From Sphingobacteriales bacterium (GTDB taxonomy: Bacteria; Bacteroidota; Bacteroidia; Chitinophagales; CAIOSU01), in the NCBI GenBank assembly GCA_027486795.1, contig JAIXOI010000034.1:1-64000 (forward strand): a stretch of 64,000 bases of DNA, given 5' to 3'. Both the position numbers and the translations under genes were made by a program. The notes under the pieces are model-generated. The model was not told the DNA's origin, ran no database searches, and was given only the letters and a program-made list of their open reading frames with translations. Positions 8,606 through 18,282 of this stretch are shown here, in pieces. The number at the start of each line of letters is the position of its first letter. Within the stretch, counting starts at the first letter, position 1.

Positions 8606-9574
8606 ATGAGCGATGCGAGTATTGAAAAAGTAAAGTGTTTGATAATTGGATCGGGTCCTGCTGGATACACTGCGGCTATATATGCAGCACGTGCCAACCT
8701 AAACCCTGTAATGTACCAAGGCTTGCAGCCTGGAGGCCAGTTAATGATTACTACCGAGGTAGAGAATTTTCCGGGTTACCCAAAAGGAGTTGAAGGGCCA
8801 ACAATGATGGCCGACCTAGAAGCGCAAGCAACCCGTATGGGCACCGATGTGCGTTTTGGCTTGGTTACTGCTGTCGATTTTTCGAGCGAACCAAAGAAAG
8901 TAACCGTAGATGGTAAGAAAGTAATAGAGGCTGATGCCGTGATATTGTCTACTGGTGCTTCGGCAAAGTGGTTGGGCATTGAGAGTGAGCAGCGCTTGAA
9001 TGGCCATGGTGTATCGGCTTGTGCCGTATGCGATGGGTTCTTCTATCGTGGGCAAGATGTAGCGATAGTTGGTGCTGGCGATACTGCTTGCGAAGAAGCA
9101 TTGTACCTGTCTAAGCTTTGCAGAACGGTTCAAATGCTGGTTCGTAGAGACGAGATGCGTGCTTCGAAAATTATGCAAGAACGGGTGCTAAAAACCAAGA
9201 ACATAACCATACATTGGAATACCGAAACCGACGAAATACTTGGTGATACGAATGGGGTAACCGGTGTAAGGATAAGGCATCGTGAAACTGGTGTAACGCA
9301 AGAATTGCCTATTACTGGTTTCTTTGTGGCTATCGGTCATACCCCGAACTCTGACATATTCAAAGGGCAAATTGACATGGACGACCAAGGTTATGTCTTG
9401 GTAGAAACCGGATCGACCCGAACTAATGTGGAAGGGGTTTTCGCTTGTGGCGATTTGATGGATAAGATATACCGTCAAGCAGTTACCGCTGCTGGTACAG
9501 GTTGCATGGCTGCCTTGGATGCCGAACGCTACTTGGCCGATAAAGAATTGGAACTAGAAAGCCACGCAAACTAG
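8606..9574 (+). CDS. trxB: Thioredoxin-disulfide reductase
   Basis: This flavoprotein passes electrons from NADPH to thioredoxin in the cytoplasm. The 322-residue protein has the FAD-binding GSGPAG (15-20), the redox-active CAVC (139-142) followed by DGFFYRG, the NADPH-binding GAGDTA (156-161) and the second FAD motif GVFACGDLMD near residue 275. The length is standard for low-molecular-weight TrxR. It is followed within 50 bp by bshB1, so two thiol-redox functions may be co-transcribed. Confidence 0.96.
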   Translation: MSDASIEKVKCLIIGSGPAGYTAAIYAARANLNPVMYQGLQPGGQLMITTEVENFPGYPKGVEGPTMMADLEAQATRMGTDVRFGLVTAVDFSSEPKKVTVDGKKVIEADAVILSTGASAKWLGIESEQRLNGHGVSACAVCDGFFYRGQDVAIVGAGDTACEEALYLSKLCRTVQMLVRRDEMRASKIMQERVLKTKNITIHWNTETDEILGDTNGVTGVRIRHRETGVTQELPITGFFVAIGHTPNSDIFKGQIDMDDQGYVLVETGSTRTNVEGVFACGDLMDKIYRQAVTAAGTGCMAALDAERYLADKELELESHAN

Positions 9575-9622
9575 AACTGTTGGTAAGCGATAAACGACTT
9601 GCCAATGCAAAGTAACCTAACC

Positions 9623-10342
9623 ATGAAATTGAACCTACTGGCTATTGGCGTGCACCCCGATGATGTGGAGCTTGGTTGTGGTGGCACTATTTTGTCGCAT
9701 TTGCAGCTAGGCCACAAAGTGGGAATAGTTGACCTTACCCAAGGCGAACTAGGTAGCCGCGGCAGCGGGCCGTTGCGGTTGAAAGAGGCTGAGGCCGCTG
9801 GTAAAATATTGGGTGTTCAAGCTCGTGAGAATTTGGGTCTTGCTGATGGTTTTTTTGAAAATAACAAGGAAAGCCAATTGGCGGTAATTGGAGCAATAAG
9901 AAAATACCAACCAGATATTATCCTTTGCAATGCACCCAATGACCGTCACCCTGATCATGGCCGCTCAGCAAAGTTGGTAGCCGATGCCGCTTTTCTATCA
10001 GGTTTGATACGAATTGAAACCCTGGACGAGAATGGCTTACCCCAGCAACACTGGCGCCCAAAGGTAGTTTACCACTACATTCAAGCATTGTTTATTAAGC
10101 CCGACCTGGTGGTTGATGTTACTGGCTATATGGATCAGAAAATGGAATCGGTGTTGGCTTATCGTTCGCAGTTTTACGACCCTAACTCAAAAGAGCCCGA
10201 TACTTTTATTTCTTCTCCCGAGTTTTTAGATATGGTTAAGGCAAGGGCCATTGAGTTTGGTACCATTATAGGTGCTCAGTACGGCGAGGGTTTTATTGCT
10301 AACAGATACATCGGTGTTAAAGACTTGTTTCACTTAATGTAA
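9623..10342 (+). CDS. bshB1: Bacillithiol biosynthesis deacetylase BshB1
   Basis: A zinc-dependent LmbE/PIG-L-fold deacetylase that removes the acetyl group from GlcNAc-malate in bacillithiol synthesis. The start at 9623 (MKLNLLAIGVHPDD) gives 239 residues, the usual family size; an in-frame ATG at 9599 would add eight residues. HPDD (11-14) holds metal ligands and the catalytic aspartate. NDRHPDHG (106-113) supplies the third ligand, and TQGELGSRG is typical of BshB1. The other bacillithiol genes are not in the window. The neighbouring trxB fits a low-molecular-weight thiol theme. Confidence 0.92.
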   Translation: MKLNLLAIGVHPDDVELGCGGTILSHLQLGHKVGIVDLTQGELGSRGSGPLRLKEAEAAGKILGVQARENLGLADGFFENNKESQLAVIGAIRKYQPDIILCNAPNDRHPDHGRSAKLVADAAFLSGLIRIETLDENGLPQQHWRPKVVYHYIQALFIKPDLVVDVTGYMDQKMESVLAYRSQFYDPNSKEPDTFISSPEFLDMVKARAIEFGTIIGAQYGEGFIANRYIGVKDLFHLM

Positions 10343-10353
10343 CTGCGGTATTG

Positions 10354-10941
10354 CTAGTGTAGCTTTTCTCCGCACTCGAGCATCTCCACAAATTCCTTGA
10401 TTTTACGCACTCGTGTTTCGGCTTTTTTTAAACTGTTTATGCGGTAGTAAATGGCGTAAAGGTTGGTTTTGTTCAGCGTGCCGTAAAAGGCTTTGGCTTT
10501 TGGATTACCATTTAGCGCATTCAAAAAGTCCTCAGGCATTTCTGCTTTACTTGATGATGCATAGGCCTTGTCCCATCTACCATCAGCCTTAGCTTCTTCA
10601 ACAGTTTTAAATCCAGCGGGCCTCATCCGTCCTTCTTTAGTCAGGCGTTCTATATGGCCTACGTTTACTTTGCTCCAAACACTTTTGTGGCCTCGTTTGG
10701 TGAACTTCTGTACCCACGATTCATCGTCATGTTTGTTCTTCTGTCCGTCAATCCAACCAAAGCACAACCCAACCTCTACAGCCTCTGCATAAGTAATGGT
10801 GGGGGTGTTTGAGCCCTTCTTATAGATACGTAACCAAATACCTTGATGCTCGTGGTGCGCTGTTTCTAGCCATTGCTCAAATGCCTTAGCTGATTCAAAA
10901 GCCATTATGGGCTGCTCTGGTTTGGGCGGTTTGGCTGCCAT
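10354..10941 (-). CDS. YdeI/OmpD-associated family protein
   Basis: A 195-residue cytoplasmic protein of the YdeI/OmpD-associated family. It shows FEQWLETAHHEHQGIWLRIYKKGS, TYAEAVEVGLCFGWIDGQKNKHD (family signature) and WSKVN. The function is poorly understood; members are linked in annotation to bacteriocin protection. Its start codon shares one base with the stop of the upstream sugar dehydrogenase gene (TAATG), so the two are probably co-translated, which has no obvious functional reading. It converges on bshB1, 11 bp away. Confidence 0.8.
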   Translation of the reverse strand: MAAKPPKPEQPIMAFESAKAFEQWLETAHHEHQGIWLRIYKKGSNTPTITYAEAVEVGLCFGWIDGQKNKHDDESWVQKFTKRGHKSVWSKVNVGHIERLTKEGRMRPAGFKTVEEAKADGRWDKAYASSSKAEMPEDFLNALNGNPKAKAFYGTLNKTNLYAIYYRINSLKKAETRVRKIKEFVEMLECGEKLH

Positions 10942-12908
10942 TAGTACTTAATTAGCTTCTGCACTCCCACAAAGCCGTCCCTTTCTACTCTAACAAAGTA
11001 AATGCCTGCTGGAAAATTGTTTAAATTGAGTGTGGTTTCATAAGTATTAATTGATGTGAATTGCATCAATTGCTTGCCAGTAATGCTTGAGACAGTTACC
11101 TTGTCTCCAGTCTTTAGCCCGGAAATAGTTACTTGCTCGTTTGCAGGGTTCGGGTAAATCTTAAAAACTGAACTTACAGCTTCAGCAATATTATTATAAT
11201 TAAAAATCTGGAAACTAACAGTATCACAGAGGGAAGCAGTTCCGCAAGATGCATAACCGAATACACAAAAATCAAAAGTTAAGTAGCACCCATCGTTTGC
11301 TCCAAGCGGGCAATCAAAGCTAAAAGTGTCAATTAAATTAAATTGTTGAGTATTGGTTATTACAGTGTCGATAGGGAAACCTGGCAAAGGATAATTGACA
11401 ACTACATTAACACTATCAATAGCGGGCAGGTTAAAAGTAAGTTCAACTAAAGCACCTGCTTGGCTAAAAGTATCTAAAATACTTGCAGTATATGTTATAG
11501 GCCCAGGTTGGCTCACCACATTTACTGTTAAACTATCAATAGCCGTATCGCCATTGTTATCGGTTACCGTTAATACATATACAGTTGTATCGGTAACAGA
11601 CGATGCAATAGGATTTTCGCAATTGCTGCAACTTAAGTTGGCCGATGGGCTCCAATTATAATTTAGTGGCAAAGCCCCACCATTGATGGTTGGCTGTAGT
11701 TGAACATCGCTGCCAGAGCATACGGCTGTATCTTTCCCTGCATCAATACTCAAGATGCCGAGGTAGTTAAGGTTTCTGAGCCTAATAATACTATGTGTAT
11801 TTGGGTCGATATTACCAGAGGTAGCCCCATTTGTGGCCAGGTATATTGTTCCATCGGGGCCAGCGCAAATATCACGAAGCCTGCCCCATTGGTTCACAAA
11901 ATAGCTTGTCTCTGAGGTGATGCTATCTCCAGTACTATTTAAAGTTAGCCTTAACAAACGTTTGTTTTTCATTACCGAAAGCAACAAGGTACCTTGCCAT
12001 TCGGGTATTGCCGGCGAATTGTAATAAATGAGGTCTCCGGGTGCAATGGTAGGGGTCCATTGGTAAATAGATTCCACTACGTTTGAGTCAGTGCAAAAGG
12101 TAAGCTCTTGTGGCAAATTGCAAATACCCATAACCGTTGGCCAACCATAGTTGCCAGCAGGTTTAATAATGTTAATCTCATCATCGTTGTTGGGGCCATG
12201 TTCTGAGCTGTACAGTATGCCTGTGGGCCCAAATTCCAATCCTTGGGCATTTCTGTGGCCCCAACTCCAAATGGGGCTCCCCGGTATTGGATTGTCGGCG
12301 GGTATACTTCCATCTAAATTTAGGCGTAAGGTTTTGCCGTTTACACTCGTAATACTTTGTGCATCAGGTTGCGTTAAGCCATCGCCTGTGGTCATGTATA
12401 TTTTGTTGTCAGGGCCAATGGCAAGTCTGCTGCCGTTGTGAAAGTTTGCCCCTGCTATATTCTCAATCAAAGTAACAGGGTTTATTAGCGAATCGGCAAC
12501 GTATTCATACCGAACCATTCGCTCTTTTATATTGGCGGCGTCTAGATAAGTATAAACCATATACAGGTAGCTGCTATCCAGAAATGAAGGATGAAATGCA
12601 AAACTCAACAACCCTGATTCGCTTACTGCATATACAGGCCCACCATTGTTTTGCGATGCATTTAAAATTATGGTACGCAAGCCGGTTTGGGGATTAACGC
12701 GGCTTACTATGCCGTCGCGCTCGGTCATCCAGAGGAAGTTATCGGGTCCCCATTTTAGCTCCCAAGGCACGTTCAGGCCAGTTATTACGGTATCGGCAAC
12801 TAATGTAGTTGAGTCTAAAGTATATGTCTGAGCATAAGCAACATTTAGGTTACTAAATGCACAAATGCATACTAGCATTGCTATTAAAAGTTGCTTTGAA
12901 AAGTTCAT
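10941..12908 (-). CDS. Secreted PQQ-type sugar dehydrogenase with T9SS sorting domain
   Basis: The start at 12908 gives 655 residues and a clean signal peptide (1-26, ending NVAYAQ); the longer frame to 13025 would bury it and run through a terminator. Residues about 35-380 form a six-bladed propeller of the glucose/sorbosone dehydrogenase family (NVPWELKWGPDNFLWMTERDG, GHRNAQGLEF, SSEHGPNNDDEIN, GNYGWP). An Ig/PKD-like domain with Cys pairs follows (NLSCSNCEN), then a linker with more Cys residues. The C-terminus (VFKIYPNPANEQVTISGL to KLIKY) is a type A T9SS sorting signal. Oxidation of an extracellular sugar is inferred; PQQ synthesis genes are not visible. Confidence 0.85.
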   Translation of the reverse strand: MNFSKQLLIAMLVCICAFSNLNVAYAQTYTLDSTTLVADTVITGLNVPWELKWGPDNFLWMTERDGIVSRVNPQTGLRTIILNASQNNGGPVYAVSESGLLSFAFHPSFLDSSYLYMVYTYLDAANIKERMVRYEYVADSLINPVTLIENIAGANFHNGSRLAIGPDNKIYMTTGDGLTQPDAQSITSVNGKTLRLNLDGSIPADNPIPGSPIWSWGHRNAQGLEFGPTGILYSSEHGPNNDDEINIIKPAGNYGWPTVMGICNLPQELTFCTDSNVVESIYQWTPTIAPGDLIYYNSPAIPEWQGTLLLSVMKNKRLLRLTLNSTGDSITSETSYFVNQWGRLRDICAGPDGTIYLATNGATSGNIDPNTHSIIRLRNLNYLGILSIDAGKDTAVCSGSDVQLQPTINGGALPLNYNWSPSANLSCSNCENPIASSVTDTTVYVLTVTDNNGDTAIDSLTVNVVSQPGPITYTASILDTFSQAGALVELTFNLPAIDSVNVVVNYPLPGFPIDTVITNTQQFNLIDTFSFDCPLGANDGCYLTFDFCVFGYASCGTASLCDTVSFQIFNYNNIAEAVSSVFKIYPNPANEQVTISGLKTGDKVTVSSITGKQLMQFTSINTYETTLNLNNFPAGIYFVRVERDGFVGVQKLIKY

Positions 12909-12964
12909 GTTATAAAGATAAGTATTGAAAAGGCAACTAGCAATTGGATATTGGTAAAAACAAA

Positions 12965-12992
12965 ACAGCCCTCCCATTGCTGGGAAGGCTGT
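12965..12992 (-). terminator. Terminator after the five-PKD protein gene
   Basis: A 12-bp stem with one mismatch (12965-12976 with 12981-12992) closes a 4-nt loop. It is followed on the minus strand by a T-rich run. It lies about 30 bp past the stop of the PKD protein and separates that gene from the sugar dehydrogenase. Confidence 0.75.
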
Positions 12993-13021
12993 GAAACAAA
13001 GGGTTTGATAATCCGACAATA

Positions 13022-15271
13022 TCAATCCTTAATAAATCGCATGTGAGCGGCTGTGTTATTGTTAAAGCTGATGCTCAGTATAAAAGCGCCAGTTTGTTGG
13101 TTGCTCATATCTATTTGCAGCGCTTGGTTACCTGGCAATACTTGGGTATTTTGTATTAGCACAACTTGACCCAGCATGTTCAATACTTTTACGGTTACTG
13201 TACCAGCTTCTTTGGCATTGAACGAAAGAGTACCCGCGCTGGCTACAGGGTTAGGGTAAAAGTTGGTACCGTCAACGTATGTTGGGTCAACTTCTTTAAC
13301 GCTGCTGTACACACCCTCTTCTTCTACCACTACCGCTACGTCTTCCACACTTTCATTGGCTGCTGTTATAGTAACGATGTTAGGGTATGTAGGTTTGCCC
13401 AATACTTCGGCATATACTTTATAGGTACCATATGCCACATTATCAAAGCTAAAGCCACCAGTTGCCGATGAATAGGTGTATTGAACTGGGCTGTCGTCCA
13501 TGTTTAACAACATTACTTGTACATCGCTTAGCGGGTCGCCGCTGGCCTGCTTGTTGGCGCCTTGGTTTACGTTTCCGCCAATAAAACCAGGGCCACCAGG
13601 GTTGTTGCCCGGCACCATGTAGATACTGTAGAAGTTGTTTGGTCCGGTTGGTACCGAAATGGTAGCAGCATCGTACCAAAACAACACGCTTTGATAATAA
13701 GTAGGCAAAAAGTCATTATATGCTGGGGCACTCGTTAACAAAGCAGCTTTTAGCAAATAATTACCTGCAGCTACGCCGCGGAAAGTGAAGTAACCATATT
13801 GGGTTGTTTGGGTATCAACCACGCTAAGGGTTTGTGTAAGCGAATCGAAACTGATTAAATATATCAAGGCTTCGCTCCAGGCACCCGATGATGAATCGCT
13901 GTAGGCTAAGCCTTGCAAATCGTATACGTTGTTTGGGTTGGTGTTAGAGCCCGCATAAACATAGTCGCAGTGTGTGGTGGTGCAGCTGTTTGCAACATCA
14001 ACTACAGTTAGGCACACATAGTAAGTATCAACGGCGCTGTAAAAGTTTACCGGATTTTGCTGATTGCTAGTGTTGCCATCGCCAAAGTCCCAAAAGTAAA
14101 ACTGATTGTTGGTATTTGCTCCCACAGAAAAATAAGTACCCATAGCTCCATTTTGGTAACTAAATACTGCAGAGCAACTACCGCTGCCACCACCGTTAAC
14201 CGTAACAGTAACACAATATGTGTCTGTGCATGAGTTAGCCGAGTCAACCACCGTTAGGCAGGCAATGTAGTTGCCAGCCGCAGCATAAGTATGGCTCGGA
14301 TTGGGGATGTAGCTAAAGGAACTATCGCCAAAATCCCAATTATAGCTGTAGTTGCTTAATGCGCTCGAGTAAAAATCAGCGGTTAGCCCTACATTTTGAA
14401 AGCCAAAGGTAGCATCGCAAGCTCCAGATGTTGAAATGGTAATGGTTTTGCAATAGGTATCGGTGCAAGTTATTACTCCATTTGGATTTGCAACTGTAAT
14501 TGTTAGGCAGGCGGTGTAAGCTCCGTTTGTGGCATAAGTATGAGTTGGGTTGGCCAAAGTAGAAGTGGTGCTATCGCCAAAATTCCATATGTAACTCACG
14601 GTTCCACCAGAGGTTTGTGAATAGTCGGTAAACGAAACCGTGTTGTTGCTGGCTGGCGAGAAAGTATAAGCAAAGTATGATTGGCAGCCACTTGCAACAA
14701 CTATAGAAATGGTGTCGCAATAAGTGTCTGTGCAAACTATACCGCCATTAGCACCCACTGCAACCGTTAAGCAAACGGTATAGGTTCCGCTCGTTGAATA
14801 GGTGTGTGTAGGGCTGGTAGCTGTTGAGGTTGTGCTATCACCAAAATCCCATGAGTAGTATACGTTTCCGCCCGATGCTTGCGTGTAATTGGTAAAGGAA
14901 AAAGTGTTGTTCCCATTCGGTGAAACGTTCGATCCAAAATAAGCTTGGCAACTGCTAGGTTGCTGGCCTACATACAATGAGTCGCAATAGGTGTCTCTGC
15001 ATATTGCTCCGTTCACTTGCGCTTCAATTGATAAGCAAACAAAGTACCAACCGCCAGTCGCGTATTGGTGTATTGGGTTTTGATCGGTGCTGGTGCCACC
15101 GTCGCCAAAGTCCCAGGCGTAAAGGGTGGTGTTGGGGTCAGTGCCAGAGCTGTCAACAAATGTTGCAGTCACGTTTGAGGTGCTCCAGCCCATCCATGAG
15201 GCGGTGCATTGTGCCATGCTCGCGGTATAACCGGCGATGATAAGGCTTAAGGTGATTAATAGGTTTTTCAT
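13022..15271 (-). CDS. Secreted protein with five PKD repeats and T9SS sorting domain
   Basis: A 749-residue protein with a signal peptide (1-20, MKNLLITLSLIIAGYTASMA). Five PKD domains follow at roughly residues 25-105, 108-195, 196-285, 286-365 and 366-445, each with the W(D/N)FGDG/S core and a (H/N)xYxxxxxYxxCLxV strand. Each repeat ends in a Cys-containing hook such as CTDTYC, CRDTYC or CTTTHC. Two carboxypeptidase-regulatory/SpaA-like beta domains follow (about 450-540 and 565-650). The end (NFYPNPVASAGTLSFNAKEAG to MRFIKD) is a T9SS sorting domain. No catalytic domain is seen; a surface adhesin or structural role is inferred. Confidence 0.85.
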   Translation of the reverse strand: MKNLLITLSLIIAGYTASMAQCTASWMGWSTSNVTATFVDSSGTDPNTTLYAWDFGDGGTSTDQNPIHQYATGGWYFVCLSIEAQVNGAICRDTYCDSLYVGQQPSSCQAYFGSNVSPNGNNTFSFTNYTQASGGNVYYSWDFGDSTTSTATSPTHTYSTSGTYTVCLTVAVGANGGIVCTDTYCDTISIVVASGCQSYFAYTFSPASNNTVSFTDYSQTSGGTVSYIWNFGDSTTSTLANPTHTYATNGAYTACLTITVANPNGVITCTDTYCKTITISTSGACDATFGFQNVGLTADFYSSALSNYSYNWDFGDSSFSYIPNPSHTYAAAGNYIACLTVVDSANSCTDTYCVTVTVNGGGSGSCSAVFSYQNGAMGTYFSVGANTNNQFYFWDFGDGNTSNQQNPVNFYSAVDTYYVCLTVVDVANSCTTTHCDYVYAGSNTNPNNVYDLQGLAYSDSSSGAWSEALIYLISFDSLTQTLSVVDTQTTQYGYFTFRGVAAGNYLLKAALLTSAPAYNDFLPTYYQSVLFWYDAATISVPTGPNNFYSIYMVPGNNPGGPGFIGGNVNQGANKQASGDPLSDVQVMLLNMDDSPVQYTYSSATGGFSFDNVAYGTYKVYAEVLGKPTYPNIVTITAANESVEDVAVVVEEEGVYSSVKEVDPTYVDGTNFYPNPVASAGTLSFNAKEAGTVTVKVLNMLGQVVLIQNTQVLPGNQALQIDMSNQQTGAFILSISFNNNTAAHMRFIKD

Positions 15272-15476
15272 AGCTCTTATTTTTTGTTTCTGTAAATCTA
15301 CTTTCGATAAATAGCCCCATCAATTACAATTTCTGGGCTTTATCAGCAGCTTTTTGGGGTTTGAGTGAAAATTATCTGTTTCTTTTTGAAGGGTGTATTT
15401 AATTAAGTTGTTGATTTCCAATGGGTTTGTGTCTGTTTGCTGCCTTACAAAAACCAGCTATTATCAACTTTTAGGA

Positions 15477-16577
15477 TCATTTTTCAACTAATATTTTCTT
15501 CACAATACTGCCACTGCGGGTCTCAATGTGCAATAAATACATTCCAGCAGCTAATTGCGTGCAATCTATATTGTTTCTAGTGTCTTTTTTAACCGATTGG
15601 TAGATAATAGTATTGCCTGTTAGGTCGGTGAGCGTTACAAAGCCATTTTCCATCAATCCATCTAAAATAAAGTATGTGTTGGTAGGTTGAGGGTACACCC
15701 TTAGTTTGTTAAACTGAGGCATTGGTGTACTGGCCGCCACATCAACAAACGGCAGGCTTACTGCATCAGCATTTCCCGACGATTTAAGTAAATCTTTTGA
15801 TGTCATCCTTATGTTGCTCAAACTCAGTTCTAGCGGGCCAGCAACCATTTTACCAATCAAGTTATCTTCGATAATAAAACTTATGGATAACAGGCGTTGC
15901 GAAGCAAGGGTAATAGGGTTGCCAGACGAGCCACCTGAGTTTGCCAACCGGGTAATGGCCAAATCAAAAGTGCCGGAGTTGTTATTATCAGTCGATAGAA
16001 GAAATACCCTGTCGATAGGCGCATCTAGCAGCGAATCGGGGGTTGCAGAGACGCTGTTGGCAACTATTAAAGATGTGTCGTAATTAAAGGATAGCGCTAC
16101 CCCGAAAAAGTTGGCAGGGAGTAACGCGTTTCCAGCAAAAATATCAATGGTAATGGTATCGCCGGCTTGCAACGAATCCGGCGAACCGCTGAAGTAAAAG
16201 ACAGGGCTAAGTGAATCGGGAGTGGGAAATGGGTCGACTATTAATGTGCCATGAGTTGAGTCATAGTTTTGCTGTATAGCGTTAAAATCGCTGGTGCCAA
16301 TAAAACCGTTACCATCGCAATCGAGATAAGCATAATTAGTGCTATCGGGCAGTATATCGTTCCACGGGCTGCCTTGGCTTGCTTGCCACACTATACCTTG
16401 GTTGTTGCGCACGGGGCCTTGAGTATTAAAACCTACTCCTAGGTACAGCACATCAACGGTATTTACAACACCATCATTATTTACATCGCCAGGCCAAACA
16501 GTTACTTGGGCGTAAATTGGCCCCGAAAGTAGCATGGTAAAGGCTATTATCCAGAATCTTAAAGTAGTATCGTTCAT
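15477..16577 (-). CDS. T9SS cargo with dockerin-like EF-hands and a cohesin-like domain
   Basis: The 366-residue protein has a signal peptide (1-24, ending YAQ). A dockerin-type pair of calcium loops follows: DVNNDGVVNTVD at 31-42 and DCDGNGFIGTSD at 86-97. Residues about 125-255 resemble a cohesin-fold beta sandwich (LQAGDTITIDIFAGN, FFGVALSFNYDTSLI, ISFIIED). The end (LRVYPQPTNTYFILDGL to KILVEK) is a T9SS sorting signal with YPQP in place of the commoner YPNP. Whether this protein assembles with others is unknown; no cellulosome genes are nearby. Upstream lies a 262-bp divergent promoter region. Confidence 0.75.
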   Translation of the reverse strand: MNDTTLRFWIIAFTMLLSGPIYAQVTVWPGDVNNDGVVNTVDVLYLGVGFNTQGPVRNNQGIVWQASQGSPWNDILPDSTNYAYLDCDGNGFIGTSDFNAIQQNYDSTHGTLIVDPFPTPDSLSPVFYFSGSPDSLQAGDTITIDIFAGNALLPANFFGVALSFNYDTSLIVANSVSATPDSLLDAPIDRVFLLSTDNNNSGTFDLAITRLANSGGSSGNPITLASQRLLSISFIIEDNLIGKMVAGPLELSLSNIRMTSKDLLKSSGNADAVSLPFVDVAASTPMPQFNKLRVYPQPTNTYFILDGLMENGFVTLTDLTGNTIIYQSVKKDTRNNIDCTQLAAGMYLLHIETRSGSIVKKILVEK

Positions 16578-16839
16578 CTCTTAGTTGTTCGTTTCGTAAT
16601 TGCCTTTTTTCTCAAGTTTAAAGATATTATTTGTTTGTTCAGATGAAAATTACATTTTAGCTGAAAAATCAGCCAAATTATCGCTTTTTTGCTTTGGTTA
16701 AATTTTATAAAAAATTGAAAATCAAACTTTTAAGGCGTACTAATGCTGCAATAAAATCAATTATTATTTCGAAAATCGTTATGCGATGCTAGTTTAATTG
16801 TATTAGATTTATGCCAATGCATCTAAAATTCGGGTTTTT

Positions 16840-18255
16840 ATGGAAGACAGTAAGCTAATTGAACTACTTAAAAGCTATAGCACCAAGGAATTGCGTGAGT
16901 TTAATGAATTTGTGCAATCACCGTTTTTTAACAAAAACACTGAGCTCACACGCCTTTATGAGCATCTGCGCACTTTAGTGCCTACCTTTGCATCAGTAAA
17001 AATACAGCGAGAGGCAATTTTTACTGCTTTATATCCGGGTAAGCCTTATGATGAAAAACAGCTAAATTATCTCAACAATTTCTTGCTTAAACTTGCCGAG
17101 CAATTTATTGCCTATTGCAGGTTTCGCGACAATGAACTAATTGAGCGGTACCATTTGCTGGAGGCATATAACCAGCGCAACCTTGACAAGCACTACCAGT
17201 TTATATACAACCAAACCAATAAATTGCTTGACGAGTGGCCGAACCGAAACCATGAGTTTTATCAATTGCGGTATTTACTGGCAGATATTAGCAACAGGCA
17301 CTTTCTAAAACAGCAGATACGTAGGTATGATGATAGGTTGCAATTGGCGGGCGATGATCTCGATCAATATTATTTGGCTGCCAAGCTTAAGTATAGCTGC
17401 GAAATGCTTGATCGCAAGATGTCGATAGCAGCTGAGTATGAGGTGCGGTTTGCCAACGTTATAGCTAAGCTTGTTGATGACAACCCGCAATTAGATACAC
17501 CACCTATTGCTATATACCATACCTTGCTTAATATGTTGCTTGATATGGGCAATGCTGCCTATTTTAAAAAGTTGGTGGCGCTCACCGAGCAGTATAAGCA
17601 TCATTTTCCGATGGAGGAGCTAAAAGATCTATACTCGTATGCCATAAATTACTGTATACGACGTGTAAACCAGGGGGCACCTGAGTTTTTGGAAGAGCTC
17701 TTTAGCCAATACTTGAAATCATTGGATGCTGGTACACTAATGGAGGGCGGGTTTTTATCGCCTTGGGCTTATAAAAATTTGATAGGAGTGGGGCTGAGGC
17801 TAAAGAAGTTTGATTGGACAGAAGCGTTTATAAAGGAGTATAACGATAAACTTGCTGCCGAATTTAGAGCCAACGCACTGCATTACAATTTAGCGGAACT
17901 ATATTACTACCAAAAAGACCATGCCACAGCGCTCGAGCATTTAAACAAGGTAGCGTTTAGCGATATTTATTATAATCTCGACACCAAAAAAATGATGTTG
18001 AAGATTTATTACGAGTTAGATGAAATAGACGCACTGTTGTCGTTATTGGCCAGTTTCAAAATGTTTTTGCGTCGCACCAAACTCATATCAGCATCAAACA
18101 AAGTGGCCTACTTAAATTTTGTTCAGGCTCTTACTTTACTCTCCCGAAAAGAGCGACGCTTGCAATCAGCTATTGAACGGATGCTCAACGACCCTGAGCC
18201 CCTAGGTGATAGAGCCTGGCTTAAGCTTATGATTAAAAGTGCCAAGGTTTACTAA
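16840..18255 (+). CDS. Helical repeat protein of unknown function
   Basis: A 471-residue soluble protein with no signal peptide, rich in aromatic and charged helices. It starts MEDSKLIELLKSYSTKELREFNEFVQSPFFNKN, an opening I associate with an uncharacterised Bacteroidota family. The middle and C-terminal parts look like degenerate TPR-type helical hairpins (for example YNLAELYYYQKDHATALEHLNKV near residue 350). It is monocistronic, divergent from the dockerin-like gene and convergent with the DUF5686 gene. I see no catalytic motif. Confidence 0.65.
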   Translation: MEDSKLIELLKSYSTKELREFNEFVQSPFFNKNTELTRLYEHLRTLVPTFASVKIQREAIFTALYPGKPYDEKQLNYLNNFLLKLAEQFIAYCRFRDNELIERYHLLEAYNQRNLDKHYQFIYNQTNKLLDEWPNRNHEFYQLRYLLADISNRHFLKQQIRRYDDRLQLAGDDLDQYYLAAKLKYSCEMLDRKMSIAAEYEVRFANVIAKLVDDNPQLDTPPIAIYHTLLNMLLDMGNAAYFKKLVALTEQYKHHFPMEELKDLYSYAINYCIRRVNQGAPEFLEELFSQYLKSLDAGTLMEGGFLSPWAYKNLIGVGLRLKKFDWTEAFIKEYNDKLAAEFRANALHYNLAELYYYQKDHATALEHLNKVAFSDIYYNLDTKKMMLKIYYELDEIDALLSLLASFKMFLRRTKLISASNKVAYLNFVQALTLLSRKERRLQSAIERMLNDPEPLGDRAWLKLMIKSAKVY

Positions 18256-18282
18256 ACCTATTTATGTTGTATAATTGTTTAT

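Noticed and set aside
12909-13025. Upstream extension of the sugar dehydrogenase gene
   Set aside because: It would bury the signal peptide and run through the terminator of the preceding gene.
10941-16577. A polysaccharide utilisation locus
   Set aside because: The surface proteins are T9SS cargo without SusC/SusD pairs or glycoside hydrolases, so a PUL is not supported.
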